Shown: in pieces, positions 9,441-18,227 of the stretch
How positions within the stretch are numbered: the first letter of the stretch is position 1
Layout of the letters: every line of letters begins with the position of its first letter
Assembly (NCBI RefSeq): GCF_016924645.1
Contig: NZ_JAFFJV010000004.1
Span: 62,001 to 126,000 of the forward strand
Reading direction: 5' to 3'
From: Rufibacter psychrotolerans
Lineage (GTDB): Bacteria > Bacteroidota > Bacteroidia > Cytophagales > Hymenobacteraceae
Length of the DNA stretch: 64,000 nt
The notes under the pieces: model-generated
Seen by the model: only the letters and a program-made list of their open reading frames with translations
Told to the model about the DNA's origin: nothing
Databases searched by the model: none
Made by a program: the position numbers and the translations under genes

Positions 9441-10532
9441 TTGAAAACAACCCTACTTGCCTTCGCTTTTACGTGCCTGAGCGGGCTTGCCCTTGCCCAG
9501 ACCGGCCCGGAAACCTCGCCCGACTCGGTGGCACCGGCCTCCAAGCGGCTGACCGTTTACCCCGTGGCCTTCTATACCCCCGAGACCCAGATTGGGGTGG
9601 GCATCAAGCCCATCTACGTGCGCAAGTCTGAGGGGCACCGGCCCACCGACCGGCCCATGCTCTTTTCGCCCATGGCGGTGTACACCACCCGCAAGCAGAT
9701 CCTAACCTCGTTCACGGCCGATGTCTGGCGCAAGCACAACGCAGAGCACCTGTACGGCCTGGTGGAGTACAACGACTACCCCTACTTTTTCTTCGGGATT
9801 GGGAACGACTCGCCGGACCATGCCGAGGAAGCCTACACCAGCCGCACCGTGAACGTGATTGCCCAGTATGAGCACCAGGTCTTCCGGAAGGTGTACCTGG
9901 GCGGCCGCTACGAGTTCAAGCATGAGACCATCCCCAAGGTGGAGGCGGGTCGGCAGTTGGCCGGCAAGACCATTCTGGGCAGCGAAGGCACCCGTTCATC
10001 GGGTCTGGGCCCCGTGTTCATGGTAGACAGCCGCGACAACGTGTTCACGCCCTCTCGTGGTTCGTTCCACCAGTTTTCGGCCTTGTTCTTCCATAAGTTC
10101 CTGGGCAGCGAGACCAATTTCAACCGGTACAAGCTGGACCTGCGGAACTACCGTCGGCTGGGCCCCGGCGTGTTTGCGGTGCAGGGGCTTTTCTCGTTCG
10201 TGACCGGCGATGCGCCGTTCCAGTTCCTCTCGCCCCTGGGCGGGGTGTACGTGATGCGCGGGCTGCTGGAGGGACGTTTCCGGGATGAAGACGCCGCTGT
10301 TGTGCAGGCCGACTACCGTTTCCCGCTGTTCTGGCGCATTGGCGGGGCGGTGTTCGGCGGGGCCGGGCAGGTCTCCCAACGTATCCCCGATTTCAGGCTG
10401 AACAAGTTCCACCTCACCGGCGGCACCGGCCTGCGCTACAAACTCAACAACGAGGGCATGGTGGTGCGCGGCGACGTGGCCTTCTCTGACCAGGGCATGT
10501 ACCTGTATTTTGCCTTCTCTGAGGCGTTTTAG
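9441..10532 (+). CDS. Outer-membrane beta-barrel protein (BamA/TamA-type surface antigen domain)
   Basis: 363 residues starting at a TTG (9441) that gives a clean signal peptide, MKTTLLAFAFTCLSGLALAQ. No in-frame ATG gives as good a start. The mature part begins YPVAFYTPETQIGVG, then alternating beta strands (YGLVEYNDYPYFFFGIGND, VYLGGRYEFKHE, FMVDSRDNVFTPSRGSFHQ) and a final aromatic strand ending FAFSEAF. SRDNxxxPxxG and the closing strand fit the Omp85/D15 surface-antigen barrel without POTRA domains. Such stand-alone barrels are common in Bacteroidota and their cargo is unknown. The stop codon lies inside palindrome P3. Confidence 0.82.
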   Translation: MKTTLLAFAFTCLSGLALAQTGPETSPDSVAPASKRLTVYPVAFYTPETQIGVGIKPIYVRKSEGHRPTDRPMLFSPMAVYTTRKQILTSFTADVWRKHNAEHLYGLVEYNDYPYFFFGIGNDSPDHAEEAYTSRTVNVIAQYEHQVFRKVYLGGRYEFKHETIPKVEAGRQLAGKTILGSEGTRSSGLGPVFMVDSRDNVFTPSRGSFHQFSALFFHKFLGSETNFNRYKLDLRNYRRLGPGVFAVQGLFSFVTGDAPFQFLSPLGGVYVMRGLLEGRFRDEDAAVVQADYRFPLFWRIGGAVFGGAGQVSQRIPDFRLNKFHLTGGTGLRYKLNNEGMVVRGDVAFSDQGMYLYFAFSEAF

Positions 10533-10564
10533 CCCTGTTTTCCAGGAAAAAGCCCCCAAACGCC
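10523..10564. repeat. Dispersed palindrome copy P3
   Basis: GGCGTTTTAGCCCTGTTTTC on the left and GAAAAAGCCCCCAAACGCC on the right. The TAG inside the left arm is the stop codon of the outer-membrane protein gene, so the last codons of that gene are written by the repeat. Confidence 0.75.
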
Positions 10565-10707
10565 TTCGGCTGACTCTGAGGAAAGTTTTGCCCTGACGGT
10601 CCGCACTTACCGCTGAGATTCTCGCTCAGTGCTCCTCGCTTGCCGCCGCGGCCAGGTAACACAACCGCCTTTTTCGGGTATAAGGGAATTGACCAAGCCA
10701 TTAAACC

Positions 10708-11064
10708 ATGATCAAGGCCTATAGATTGTATGCTGATGCGGACGGGAATTCCAGGTTTGAGCAGGGCACCATTACCCCGCTTGAGTTCACCCAGGTAAAG
10801 ACCCTGCACTTCAAGGAAACCGCGCCCCAGGGCGTGTACGACTGGCACACCGCCCCCGACACTCAATACGTGCTCACCCTCACCGGCACCCTGGAGTTCA
10901 CCACCAGCCTGGGCGAAACCTTTGTGCTGCGCCCCGGCGAGGTCTTGATTGCCATGGACACCACTGGCGCGGGTCATAAGTGGAGGCTCCTGGACGATGC
11001 CCCCTGGAAACGGGCCTACGCCGTCTTTGACCAGAATACCCCACTCAACTTCGTGCCCGATTGA
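10708..11064 (+). CDS. Small cupin-domain protein
   Basis: 118 residues forming a single cupin barrel. The visible pattern is a strand-rich core with DWHTAPDTQYVLTLTGTLEF (first cupin motif, G-x5-HxH-like but reduced to one His) and FVLRPGEVLIAMDTTGAGHKW (second motif, PGE...GHKW with the metal-type His). Single-domain cupins of this size bind a metal and small ligands or act as isomerases; no specific reaction can be assigned. It has no signal peptide and stands alone between an outer-membrane protein gene and the convergent pgl. ATG at 10708 opens the frame directly at MIKAYRLYAD. Confidence 0.8.
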   Translation: MIKAYRLYADADGNSRFEQGTITPLEFTQVKTLHFKETAPQGVYDWHTAPDTQYVLTLTGTLEFTTSLGETFVLRPGEVLIAMDTTGAGHKWRLLDDAPWKRAYAVFDQNTPLNFVPD

Positions 11065-11082
11065 TCAACTCCCTTTTGCTCA

Positions 11083-11125
11083 AAGCGGTTTTTTGCCCTA
11101 TTTCCTGAAAAACGGCTCCGAAACT
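11083..11125. repeat. Dispersed palindrome copy P4
   Basis: CGGTTTTTTGCCCTATTTCC / GAAAAACGGCTCCGAAACT in the convergent cupin/pgl gap; its right end reaches the stop codon of pgl at 11124. Arms are imperfect. Confidence 0.6.
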
Positions 11126-11846
11126 ACGTTGAGGAGAGTTTATTGGCGGCCGCCTCGTCTACCAACCAGAGCACTTCTCCCCGCTCAGGCTGAATGAGTT
11201 GCGCGGGGTACTGGGCCGAATTGCGTTCGCCCTCCAGCACTTCATACAAGGCAGGGGCTTTTTTCTCCCCAAAGGTCATGAACACAATCTTCCGAGCCTG
11301 GTTAAGGCAGGGGGCGGTTAAGGTGATGCGGTGCATGTTCTGGGCCTCCAGGAAGTAGGCCTGCACCAGCCGCTCGCGCTCCTGCAGCACCGCGGTGCGC
11401 GGGAACAGCGAGGCGGTATGCCCGTCATCGCCCATCCCCAGCAAGACCAGGTCAAACCGGGCGGCGGGGCCCAGCTGTTTCCGGAGCGTTTTTTCATAAA
11501 CATGGGCAAACTGGTCTGGGGAGCCTTCGCCCCACATCGGGAAAATCTGGTCCTGGGGTACCGGTACCTGGTCTAACAGCGTCTGGAAGGCCATGCGGGC
11601 GTTGCTCCGCTCATCAGAGAGAGGCACCCACCGTTCATCGCCCCAGAACACCAGGGTCTGCTCCCAGGGCACCTGCTCCCGGTAGGGCGCTTGGGCCAGC
11701 AGTTGGTACAGTTGCCTGGGGGAAGAGCCGCCCGTGAGCGCCACGGCAAACCGGCCGTTTTCCTGCACGGCTTGCCGGGCGGTCTGGGTAAAAACCTGTG
11801 CCGCCGCCTGGCTCAACTCCGCTGTATTTGGGAAGATCTTGATCAT
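11124..11846 (-). CDS. pgl: 6-Phosphogluconolactonase
   Basis: Hydrolyses 6-phosphogluconolactone to 6-phosphogluconate, second step of the oxidative pentose phosphate pathway; cytosolic. 240 residues, the normal length for the SugarP_isomerase/DevB type. Motifs: VALTGGSSPRQLYQLLA near residues 33-49, VFWGDERWVPLSDERSNARMAF, and FDLVLLGMGDDGHTASLFP, the phosphate/catalytic loop with its GxGxDGHTASLFP signature. It overlaps the stop of zwf by 4 bp and so is translationally coupled to the preceding enzyme. Confidence 0.95.
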   Translation of the reverse strand: MIKIFPNTAELSQAAAQVFTQTARQAVQENGRFAVALTGGSSPRQLYQLLAQAPYREQVPWEQTLVFWGDERWVPLSDERSNARMAFQTLLDQVPVPQDQIFPMWGEGSPDQFAHVYEKTLRKQLGPAARFDLVLLGMGDDGHTASLFPRTAVLQERERLVQAYFLEAQNMHRITLTAPCLNQARKIVFMTFGEKKAPALYEVLEGERNSAQYPAQLIQPERGEVLWLVDEAAANKLSST

Positions 11847-13381
11847 GCTTTTGTTGGTTCCTGGTCTTTAGGGCGGCCCCCGAAGTGGGTGGAGACGGCC
11901 CAGGTGTGCCCTTCACGGGCGATGAGGGCCTCGGCGTTCTCGGGGCCCCACATGCCGGCCGAGTAGTTGGGAAAATCCAGCGAGGGCCGTGACTCCCAGG
12001 TTTCCAGGATGGGCGTGATTACCTCCCAGGCCACCTCTACCTGGTCTGACCGCATGAACAGGGTGGCATCGCCCTGCAGGGCATCCAGGAGCAGGGTCTC
12101 GTAGGCTTCGGGGGCTTGGGTGGAGCTGTGGCCGTAATCAAAGACCATTTCGGCGGGCGTGAGGTCCATCTCCAGGCCGGGGCGTTTGGCGGTAAACCGC
12201 AGGCGGATGTCCATCTGGGGTTGGATGTTGATGGTGAGCCGGTTGGGCAGCAGGTTCTCAGACATGGTGGCCGCAAACGTGGAATGCGGCACCGGCCTGA
12301 ACTGCACCGTGATGGAAGAGGTCTTTTCCTGCATACGTTTGCCGGTGCGCAGGTAAAACGGCACGCCCTGCCAGCGCCAGTTGTCCAGGTAGAACTTCAC
12401 GGCGGCGTAGGTCTCGGTGTTGGACTGCGGGTCTACGCCGGGTTCCTCGCGGTAGCCGGGCACGCGGTTGCCCCGCAGCCACCCGGGCCCGTACTGCCCC
12501 CGCACGGCGCTTTTGTTCACCTGGTCGGGGGTGAGGCGGCGGATGGCGCGCAGCACGTCGGCCTTGCGGTTCCTGATCTCCTCGGCCTCAAAGGAGACCG
12601 GCGGCTCCATGGCCACCATGCACAGCAGCTGCAGCAGGTGGTTCTGGATCATGTCGCGCAGGGCGCCGGCCCCTTCATAGTATCCTCCCCGGTCTTCCAC
12701 GCCCACCTGCTCGGCCACGCTGATCTGCACAAAGTCAATGTAGTTGCGGTTCCAGGTGGGCTCAAACAGGGCGTTGGCAAACCGGAACGCCAGAATGTTC
12801 TGCACGGTCTCTTTGCCCAGGTAATGGTCTATGCGGTAAATCTGGCCCTCCTGAAAGTTGCGGGTGAGCAGCTGGTTCAGCTGGCGGGCCGTCTCCAGGT
12901 CTTTCCCGAAGGGTTTCTCCACGATGATGCGGTCGCGGGCGGCATCTGGCGCCAGGCCCGTCTGGTGGAGGTACGTGGTGGCCGGGCCAATGAACTGCGG
13001 GGCAATGGACAGGTAGAACAAGCGGTTGGCGCGCGTTTCCCAGGCAGCCTCCAGCTCCTCCAGCTTTTGGGCCAGTTGTTGGTAGGCCTGGGGGTCGTTG
13101 ATGTCAGAGGTCAGGTATGTGATGTGGGGGTTGAACGCCTGCCATTTGTCGGGGTCGGGTTTGCCGGTGCGGGAGAACTCCTCCAGGCCCTCCCGCAGGC
13201 GGGTGCGGTAGCGTTCATCGTCCAGCGGCGTGCGGCCTAGGCCGATGATGGCAAACTCCTGGGGCAGCCAGCCCGCCAGGTACAGGTGGTAAAAGGCGGG
13301 CAACAGCTTCCGTTTGGTGAGATCACCGGTGCCCCCAAAGATCACCACAATGGTGGGGGCCGCTTTCTTTACTGCTTTCAT
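11843..13381 (-). CDS. zwf: Glucose-6-phosphate 1-dehydrogenase
   Basis: Oxidises glucose 6-phosphate to the lactone with NADP (or NAD), the entry step of the oxidative pentose phosphate pathway. 512 residues. The Rossmann motif VIFGGTGDLTKRKLLPAFYHLY is near residues 12-34, the active-site signature RIDHYLGKETVQN near 175-190, and the C-terminal domain carries the usual PPVSFEAEEIRNRKADVLRA stretch. It is followed directly by pgl, a zwf-pgl operon; gnd, often the third member, is not next to them. Upstream lies a 444-bp divergent gap. Confidence 0.96.
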   Translation of the reverse strand: MKAVKKAAPTIVVIFGGTGDLTKRKLLPAFYHLYLAGWLPQEFAIIGLGRTPLDDERYRTRLREGLEEFSRTGKPDPDKWQAFNPHITYLTSDINDPQAYQQLAQKLEELEAAWETRANRLFYLSIAPQFIGPATTYLHQTGLAPDAARDRIIVEKPFGKDLETARQLNQLLTRNFQEGQIYRIDHYLGKETVQNILAFRFANALFEPTWNRNYIDFVQISVAEQVGVEDRGGYYEGAGALRDMIQNHLLQLLCMVAMEPPVSFEAEEIRNRKADVLRAIRRLTPDQVNKSAVRGQYGPGWLRGNRVPGYREEPGVDPQSNTETYAAVKFYLDNWRWQGVPFYLRTGKRMQEKTSSITVQFRPVPHSTFAATMSENLLPNRLTINIQPQMDIRLRFTAKRPGLEMDLTPAEMVFDYGHSSTQAPEAYETLLLDALQGDATLFMRSDQVEVAWEVITPILETWESRPSLDFPNYSAGMWGPENAEALIAREGHTWAVSTHFGGRPKDQEPTKA

Positions 13382-13825
13382 AATGATACACGTCAGGCCC
13401 TATTCTGCACCAGCGCCCCCGCCCGGGCCCTCTGCACCAACGCAGGGGGCCCGGGTTTTCAGGTGGGCGCTTGGTAGCCTGTTTTATGGCTCATACGAGC
13501 GGGCGGTAAAATAATCTGCCCAAGGCTGAAAAAATCATGGCCCGGCGGTTTGCCCCTGTTTTGCGTAAAACTGCCCTGAAACAGGCGGAAAGCATTGCCC
13601 CGGCCGGCAGCGTGGTATGGACCGCCTCCCCTTCGCCCTGGGGCAGAGAACACCTGGTTAGGGCTGCGGCTCCCGGTTGCTTTCTTCCCCTGGCCTCTCC
13701 TGCTTGGGCGTATGGCCCTTATAAAACCCCGTAAATAGCAGAACTACTGTATCTAAGCCGGTTTAAACCCGTAAGAAAAAAGCAAGAACAATTTTGAATT
13801 AAGCTATAAACTTAAAACCAAGGGT
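13382..13825. other. Divergent gap between zwf and the SDR gene
   Basis: 444 bp without a supported gene. It holds palindrome P5 (13546-13585). Short open frames here (for example 13537-13734) cross the repeat and have no recognisable content. The last 60 bp before 13826 are AT-rich, as expected for the plus-strand promoter, but no clear TAnnTTTG was found. Confidence 0.55.
13546..13585. repeat. Dispersed palindrome copy P5
   Basis: CGGTTTGCCCCTGTTTT / GTAAAACTGCCCTGAAACAGG; the inner TTTT-GCG-TAAAAC core and CCCTGAAACAGG right arm fit the family. Divergent gap. Confidence 0.6.
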
Positions 13826-14854
13826 ATGAATTATTCTTTGAAACCACTCAATGAACAGGTGATTGTCATTACCGGAGCCTCCAGCGGCATTGGGTTGGCT
13901 ACCGCCAAAGCGGCCGCTGCCAAGGGTGCCACGGTGATCCTGGTAGCCCGTAACCGCGAGGCCCTGGAAGACATTGAGCAGCAGATCAGGAACGAGGGCG
14001 GCAAGGCGTTCCACTGCGTGGCCGATGTGGGCCACCAGGAAGAAGTGCAATGGATTGTAGACGTGGCCCAGCAGGAATGCGGCGGGTTTGACACCTGGGT
14101 GAACAACGCCGGCCTTTCCATCTACGGCCGCCTGGAGGAAGTCACCGATGAGGACAACCGCCGCCTGTTTGACACCAACTTCTGGGGGCTGGTGTACGGC
14201 TCCCTGGCGGCCGCCAAGCACCTGCGCACCAAGGGCGGGGCCATCATCAACGTGGGCAGCGAGGTGTCTGATGTGGCGGTGCCCCTGCAGGGCATGTACG
14301 CCGCCAGCAAGCACGCCGTGAAAGGGTTTACTGATGCCCTGCGCATTGAGCTCATGGAAGACAAAGCCCCGGTGTCGGTGACCCTGATCAAGCCGGCAGG
14401 CATCAACACGCCTTTCCCGGAGCACGCCAAAAACTACACCGACAAAGCCCTGACCCTGCCCGCCCCTGTGTACACGCCCGAGGAAGTGGCCAGCGCCATC
14501 CTGCATGCCGCCGAGCACCCGTACCGCGACCTGATGGTGGGCGGCGGGGCCAAAGCCATGAGCGCGCTTAACAAACGCTTCCCCGGCTTGCTGGACTGGA
14601 TCAGCTCCAAAGTGATGTCCAAAGAACAGCTGCGCGATGAGGCGCCGGTAAACAAGGAAGGCTCCTTGCACGCCCCCTCCACCGACGGCGAAGTGCACGG
14701 CAATTACAAAGGCTACGTGATGAAAACCAGCCTGTACACCCGCGCCAAGACGCACCCGGTGGCCACGGGCGTTCTCACGGTGGCGGCCAGTGCGGCCGTG
14801 TTTGCTTTGCTCAACAATTCAAGAAAGAACGGCAAAAACAAAGGGCCCCACTAA
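13826..14854 (+). CDS. SDR-family oxidoreductase with C-terminal membrane anchor
   Basis: 342 residues of the classical short-chain dehydrogenase/reductase fold. Cofactor motif TGASSGIG at residues 17-24, NNAG (VNNAGLSIYG), catalytic Ser in INVGSE and the YAASK active-site motif (Tyr-x-x-x-Lys). The ARN after the second strand suggests NADP(H). The SDR domain ends near residue 250; a further 90 residues follow, including a hydrophobic segment THPVATGVLTVAASAAVFALL near the end and a basic tail, so it may be anchored in the inner membrane. This long SDR form is widespread in Bacteroidota; the substrate is unknown. Followed by a strong terminator. Confidence 0.9.
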   Translation: MNYSLKPLNEQVIVITGASSGIGLATAKAAAAKGATVILVARNREALEDIEQQIRNEGGKAFHCVADVGHQEEVQWIVDVAQQECGGFDTWVNNAGLSIYGRLEEVTDEDNRRLFDTNFWGLVYGSLAAAKHLRTKGGAIINVGSEVSDVAVPLQGMYAASKHAVKGFTDALRIELMEDKAPVSVTLIKPAGINTPFPEHAKNYTDKALTLPAPVYTPEEVASAILHAAEHPYRDLMVGGGAKAMSALNKRFPGLLDWISSKVMSKEQLRDEAPVNKEGSLHAPSTDGEVHGNYKGYVMKTSLYTRAKTHPVATGVLTVAASAAVFALLNNSRKNGKNKGPH

Positions 14855-14871
14855 ACCGGTAACCGGCCACC

Positions 14872-14905
14872 AGAAAGGCTCCCTGACAAGACAGGGAGCC
14901 TTTCT
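14872..14905 (+). terminator. Intrinsic terminator of the SDR gene
   Basis: 13-bp perfect stem, AGAAAGGCTCCCT (14872-14884) with AGGGAGCCTTTCT (14893-14905), loop of 8, followed by TATTA. It lies 18 bp after the stop. Confidence 0.82.
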
Positions 14906-15043
14906 TATTACTCCTTGGCCGGAATGGCGCCCCGGTAAAGCCATAGGCTAGTGGACGCGTCACTTCCGGGAAACATTTGTCAGGAATGGCTGGTTGGCAG
15001 CTGTGGAAGCGGGTTGCGGGTACATACTAGAAAGCCTTACAGC

Positions 15044-15676
15044 ATGGGAGTGAGCAAGCGCGAAATGATCAAAAGGCACCTGCAGGGAAGAAACATCTCT
15101 GATGCGCGGGTGCTGCAGGCGATGTGGGACGTAGACCGGTCCCTTTTTGTGCCCGAAGACCAGTTGGAACACACATACGAAGACAAGGCCCTGCCCATTG
15201 GCCTGGGACAAACCATCAGCCAGCCGTACATTGTGGCCTACATGGCCCAGGCCCTGCGGCTAACGCCCCAGGAGGTGGTGCTGGAGATTGGCACCGGATG
15301 CGGGTACAACGCGGCCGTTCTGGCCCACTTGGTGCAGCATGTCTACAGCATTGAGGTCATTGAGTGGCTGGCAGCTTTGGCCCGGAAAAACCTGGAGCGG
15401 ACCGGCATCAGGAACGTGTCCACCAGGTTGGGCGACGGGTTCAACGGCTGGCCCGAGGCCGCCCCCTTTGACGCCATTGTCCTGACCGCCGCCCCACCCG
15501 TAATCCCCGAACCGCTCATGTACCAGTTGAAGATAGGCGGCAGGCTGCTGGCACCGGTGGGCACCAACCTTCAGAAATTGGTCCTCTTGTTCAGGGCCAG
15601 TGAAAACCACTTTGAGGAAAGAGAACTCCTGCCGGTAAGGTTTGTGCCCATGACGGGCGAGGCGCAGAAAAACTAA
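15044..15676 (+). CDS. pcm: Protein-L-isoaspartate O-methyltransferase, copy 1
   Basis: Methylates L-isoaspartyl residues in aged proteins with S-adenosylmethionine, starting their repair. 210 residues from the ATG at 15044 (MGVSKREMIK); the frame is open 93 bp further upstream but that stretch (MDASLPGNIC...) is unlike the family. Motifs: family signature GQTISQPYIVAYM, SAM motif I VLEIGTGCGYNAAVLA (usual GTGSGYQ), and IPVG-like end motif LLAPVGT. A second copy lies at 57593-58243, and the two differ through most of their length, so they are not recent duplicates. It stands alone, convergent with the esterase-like gene. Confidence 0.88.
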   Translation: MGVSKREMIKRHLQGRNISDARVLQAMWDVDRSLFVPEDQLEHTYEDKALPIGLGQTISQPYIVAYMAQALRLTPQEVVLEIGTGCGYNAAVLAHLVQHVYSIEVIEWLAALARKNLERTGIRNVSTRLGDGFNGWPEAAPFDAIVLTAAPPVIPEPLMYQLKIGGRLLAPVGTNLQKLVLLFRASENHFEERELLPVRFVPMTGEAQKN

Positions 15677-15764
15677 GGGCCACTCCCCCTTTTTTCCGGC
15701 GGAAAGAAGGAAGATTACTCAGATCCATTTCTTTACGGCGGATCCACTCTCCTGATGGCCTTGA

Positions 15765-15805
15765 GCGTTTTGGGGCCGTTTTCCTGAAAAGAAGCCCTAA
15801 ACCGG
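15765..15805. repeat. Dispersed palindrome copy P6
   Basis: GCGTTTTGGGGCCGTTTTCC / TGAAAAGAAGCCCTAAACCGG. The left arm is near consensus. Sits in the convergent pcm/esterase gap, 17 bp from the esterase stop. Confidence 0.8.
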
Positions 15806-15822
15806 AACCAGCCGGGCGGCGG

Positions 15823-17127
15823 CTACACCCCGAAGGGGAAAGTCTCGGGTGTGGTGCCGCCGTGGGGTTTTAGGTGCAGTGGGTGCAAGGCCCGGGTTTG
15901 GTCCAGGTACAGAAAGGCATCGTAGCGCGCCGAAAGCCGGGTGGGCACGTAGTTGCCGTGTTCGCGTTGCGGGCGGTACACCACGCCAATGGCCCGGTGG
16001 CCCATCCACCCGCGGAAGTACTCTTTGAGGGCCGGCTGCTGGTCAAAGATCAGGAGTTTGTTCTGGGGGGAGGCCGCGTGCAGGATTTGCTCCACGCTTT
16101 TCTCCTGGGCGGGCGGTACCGGCATCACCTCCATGGGCGCATCCCACATGCGGCCGGCCATCACGGTTCCCTCGTAAGACCCAAACCCCACCAACACCAC
16201 CTCCTGGGGCTGCTGCTGCTCCCGCACCAACTGGCCCACGTTTATATCGCCGCTTTTGGCCATGTCGGTGGCGCGGGCATCACCAATGTGGGTGTTGTGC
16301 TCCCACACCACCACTTTCGCCTCGGGGCCGTGGTAGTGCATCAGGGTATTGAGCGCTTCCACCATGTGCCGGTCGCGTACGTTCCAGGAGTTCTGCCCAA
16401 ACGCCGACATGGCCCGGTAGTATTTCTCGCCATTGGCGGCCACCAGCGCGTTGATCTCGGCGTTGAGGCCGGCCTCCGGGGCGTGGTTGTACTGGGCCGC
16501 TTTTTGCCGCACCTCCAGCAACAGCTGGAGCACCGCCTCGCGGCAGCTGGATTTCATGCGGCTCAGGGCCATGGCGTACGATTCTTCCTCGCCGTAGGGC
16601 TCAAAGCAGTCAATGGCACGTTTGGCGTAGGCGGCCGCCTCGGGGTCTTCCTTCTCCAGGTAGTCTACAATGATCTTCATGGAATCCCACATGCTGTACA
16701 CGTCAAGCCCGTAAAAGCCCACCCGCTTGTCTTTGGAGAGGCCGTTGTTGTGCTTCCGCAGCCACTCGGCCAAGGCCGCCACTTCCCAGTTGGCCCACAT
16801 CCAGGTGGGCCAGCGCTCAAACTGGCTCAGGACATCAACAATGGACTCGGCGGTTCCGGGATAGCCTTTCACCCAGCGGTTGATCTCAAAGCAGTCGGGC
16901 CAATCGCCCTCCACGGCAATGAACGAGAAGCCTTTCTCCAAGATGAGCCTCCGGGTAATCTGGGTTCGCCAGGTGTAGTACTCGTGCGTGCCGTGCGAGG
17001 CCTCGCCCAGCAGCACATACCTGGCATCGCCGATGCGCTCCATCAGCGGGTCCAGGTCCTGCGCGGTCTGCAGGGGCAGGCAGTAGTTGGCCAGGCCAAG
17101 GGGTGCTTTTGCGGTGGTGTCTGCCAT
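15823..17127 (-). CDS. Erythromycin-esterase-family protein
   Basis: 434 residues of the erythromycin esterase (PF05139-type) fold. Diagnostic motifs are VLLGEASHGTHEYYTWR (residues about 37-54, with the catalytic-type Glu and His of GExxHG), FIAVEGDWPDC, and VVWEHNTHIGDARATDM (the His pair). Family members include the macrolide esterases EreA/EreB and many chromosomal proteins of unknown substrate; the latter is more likely here, since the gene is embedded in ordinary chromosomal context. No signal peptide, so cytoplasmic. ATG at 17127; 457 bp separate it from the divergent VTT operon. Confidence 0.87.
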   Translation of the reverse strand: MADTTAKAPLGLANYCLPLQTAQDLDPLMERIGDARYVLLGEASHGTHEYYTWRTQITRRLILEKGFSFIAVEGDWPDCFEINRWVKGYPGTAESIVDVLSQFERWPTWMWANWEVAALAEWLRKHNNGLSKDKRVGFYGLDVYSMWDSMKIIVDYLEKEDPEAAAYAKRAIDCFEPYGEEESYAMALSRMKSSCREAVLQLLLEVRQKAAQYNHAPEAGLNAEINALVAANGEKYYRAMSAFGQNSWNVRDRHMVEALNTLMHYHGPEAKVVVWEHNTHIGDARATDMAKSGDINVGQLVREQQQPQEVVLVGFGSYEGTVMAGRMWDAPMEVMPVPPAQEKSVEQILHAASPQNKLLIFDQQPALKEYFRGWMGHRAIGVVYRPQREHGNYVPTRLSARYDAFLYLDQTRALHPLHLKPHGGTTPETFPFGV

Positions 17128-17584
17128 AGTTTTGGTGTAAGGGGGCCAGAGAAAGGGTCTGATAATTGAACGCAGCTAAACCCGGTAGGTTGATGTTTTC
17201 CTGAGCGCCGTCCAGAAAATGGGTATTTGTCCGTAGAGGATGATGCGCCCACAGGCATGAAATAGGCACGCTTTTCTGTTATAGGGCTGTTTTTGGGAAA
17301 GTAGCGCTTAAACGTAGCCAGCCTTTCTCACCCCCAGAGCATCTGCCTTGGTTTTGAGGCTGGAGGGAACGCAACTCCGGTTCTTAATCGGCTCCGCAGA
17401 GACTTTCTCCAGTCTATAAGTTTGTAATACTTCCAAGATAAAGTTTACCTAAACAACAGAGGGGTGCCAACCCTTAGTTGCCAAAGCAGTATACCAAAGA
17501 GTCTCGGCGCGTAGGAAAAGGAGAGCAGGGTTCACTGGTCAGCGGGACGGAGTTCTAAAGTGACCTGGGGAAACGTACCTTTCT
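17128..17584. other. Divergent gap between esterase-like gene and VTT operon
   Basis: 457 bp without a supported gene; contains palindrome P7 at 17276-17314. The remainder shows no hairpin, promoter or RNA motif that I can support. Confidence 0.55.
17276..17314. repeat. Dispersed palindrome copy P7
   Basis: CTGTTATAGGGCTGTTTT / GGGAAAGTAGCGCTTAAACG; left arm good, right arm decayed. Divergent gap. Confidence 0.55.
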
Positions 17585-18217
17585 ATGAAGAAACTTCTCT
17601 CTACTCTTTTCTTTTGCTGCCTTCTGGTCCTCACCACTTTTCTGCTGTTGGGCCCCCTGGAAGCCTGGATGGAGCTCACCCTGGACTCGGAACGGTCTAA
17701 AATCACCTATTCGGTGGTCAGCTTCTGCTTTTTGGCCTCCGACATTTTGCTGCCGGTGCCCAACAGCCTCATCATGCTCTTGAACGGCAAGGTGGTGGGC
17801 GTTTTCTGGGGCACCCTGCTCTCGTTGTTCTCTGGCCTGCTGTCTTCCTTGTTAGGTTTTTACCTGGGCCGAAAAGCCAACCCCTGGCTGGGCAGGATGT
17901 TTTCTGGCCACGAGGAGGAAGCCAGCAGTGCCCTGTTCCAGCGGTACGGCAAGACGGCCATTGCCCTGTCCAAGGCACTACCCGTTCTCTCCGAGGCGGT
18001 CTCCTTTGTCTCAGGCACCACTTCCACTTCGCTCAAGGATTTTTTGGTGTACTCAGTTGCCGGGCACCTGGTAGTGTCCCTGGTGTACGCCTACGCGGGC
18101 AGTCAGTTCCAGGCCCTTGACCCTGGGCTCTTGGCCATCATGGTTATGGGGTGTGCCCTGGTCCTGAGCTGGCTGCTGCAACGTACCCTCAAGAAAAAAA
18201 GGCTTCTCACAACTTAA
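17585..18217 (+). CDS. VTT-domain (DedA/TVP38-type) membrane protein
   Basis: 210 residues, inner-membrane protein with an N-terminal hydrophobic segment (LLSTLFFCCLLVLTTFLLL) and several further membrane helices. The VTT/SNARE-associated core is visible as a glycine-rich GVFWGTLLSLFSGLLSSLLGFYLGR at about residues 75-100 and a LSKALPVLSEAVSFVSGTT re-entrant motif near 120-140. DedA and TVP38/TMEM64 proteins are lipid scramblases or transporters for undecaprenyl phosphate or phospholipids; the exact substrate here is unknown. First gene of a plus operon, 10 bp before the propeller gene. Confidence 0.83.
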   Translation: MKKLLSTLFFCCLLVLTTFLLLGPLEAWMELTLDSERSKITYSVVSFCFLASDILLPVPNSLIMLLNGKVVGVFWGTLLSLFSGLLSSLLGFYLGRKANPWLGRMFSGHEEEASSALFQRYGKTAIALSKALPVLSEAVSFVSGTTSTSLKDFLVYSVAGHLVVSLVYAYAGSQFQALDPGLLAIMVMGCALVLSWLLQRTLKKKRLLTT

Positions 18218-18227
18218 CCCCACGCCT

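Noticed and set aside
10600..10660. Possible hairpin CTGAG/CTCAG after the outer-membrane protein gene
   Set aside because: Only a five-base stem with no T-run; not distinguishable from chance.
12116..13240. 374-codon plus-strand frame
   Set aside because: Lies wholly antisense to zwf, whose motifs are certain.
13537..13734. 65-codon frame in the zwf/SDR gap
   Set aside because: Crosses palindrome P5 and shows no conserved features.
15823..17127. Macrolide-resistance gene (EreA/EreB)
   Set aside because: Only family-level motifs are visible; chromosomal context and no mobile element argue for an ordinary family member.
15874..17169. 431-codon plus-strand frame
   Set aside because: Antisense to the erythromycin-esterase-like gene; composition (His/Val/Gly rich) is typical of a shadow frame.
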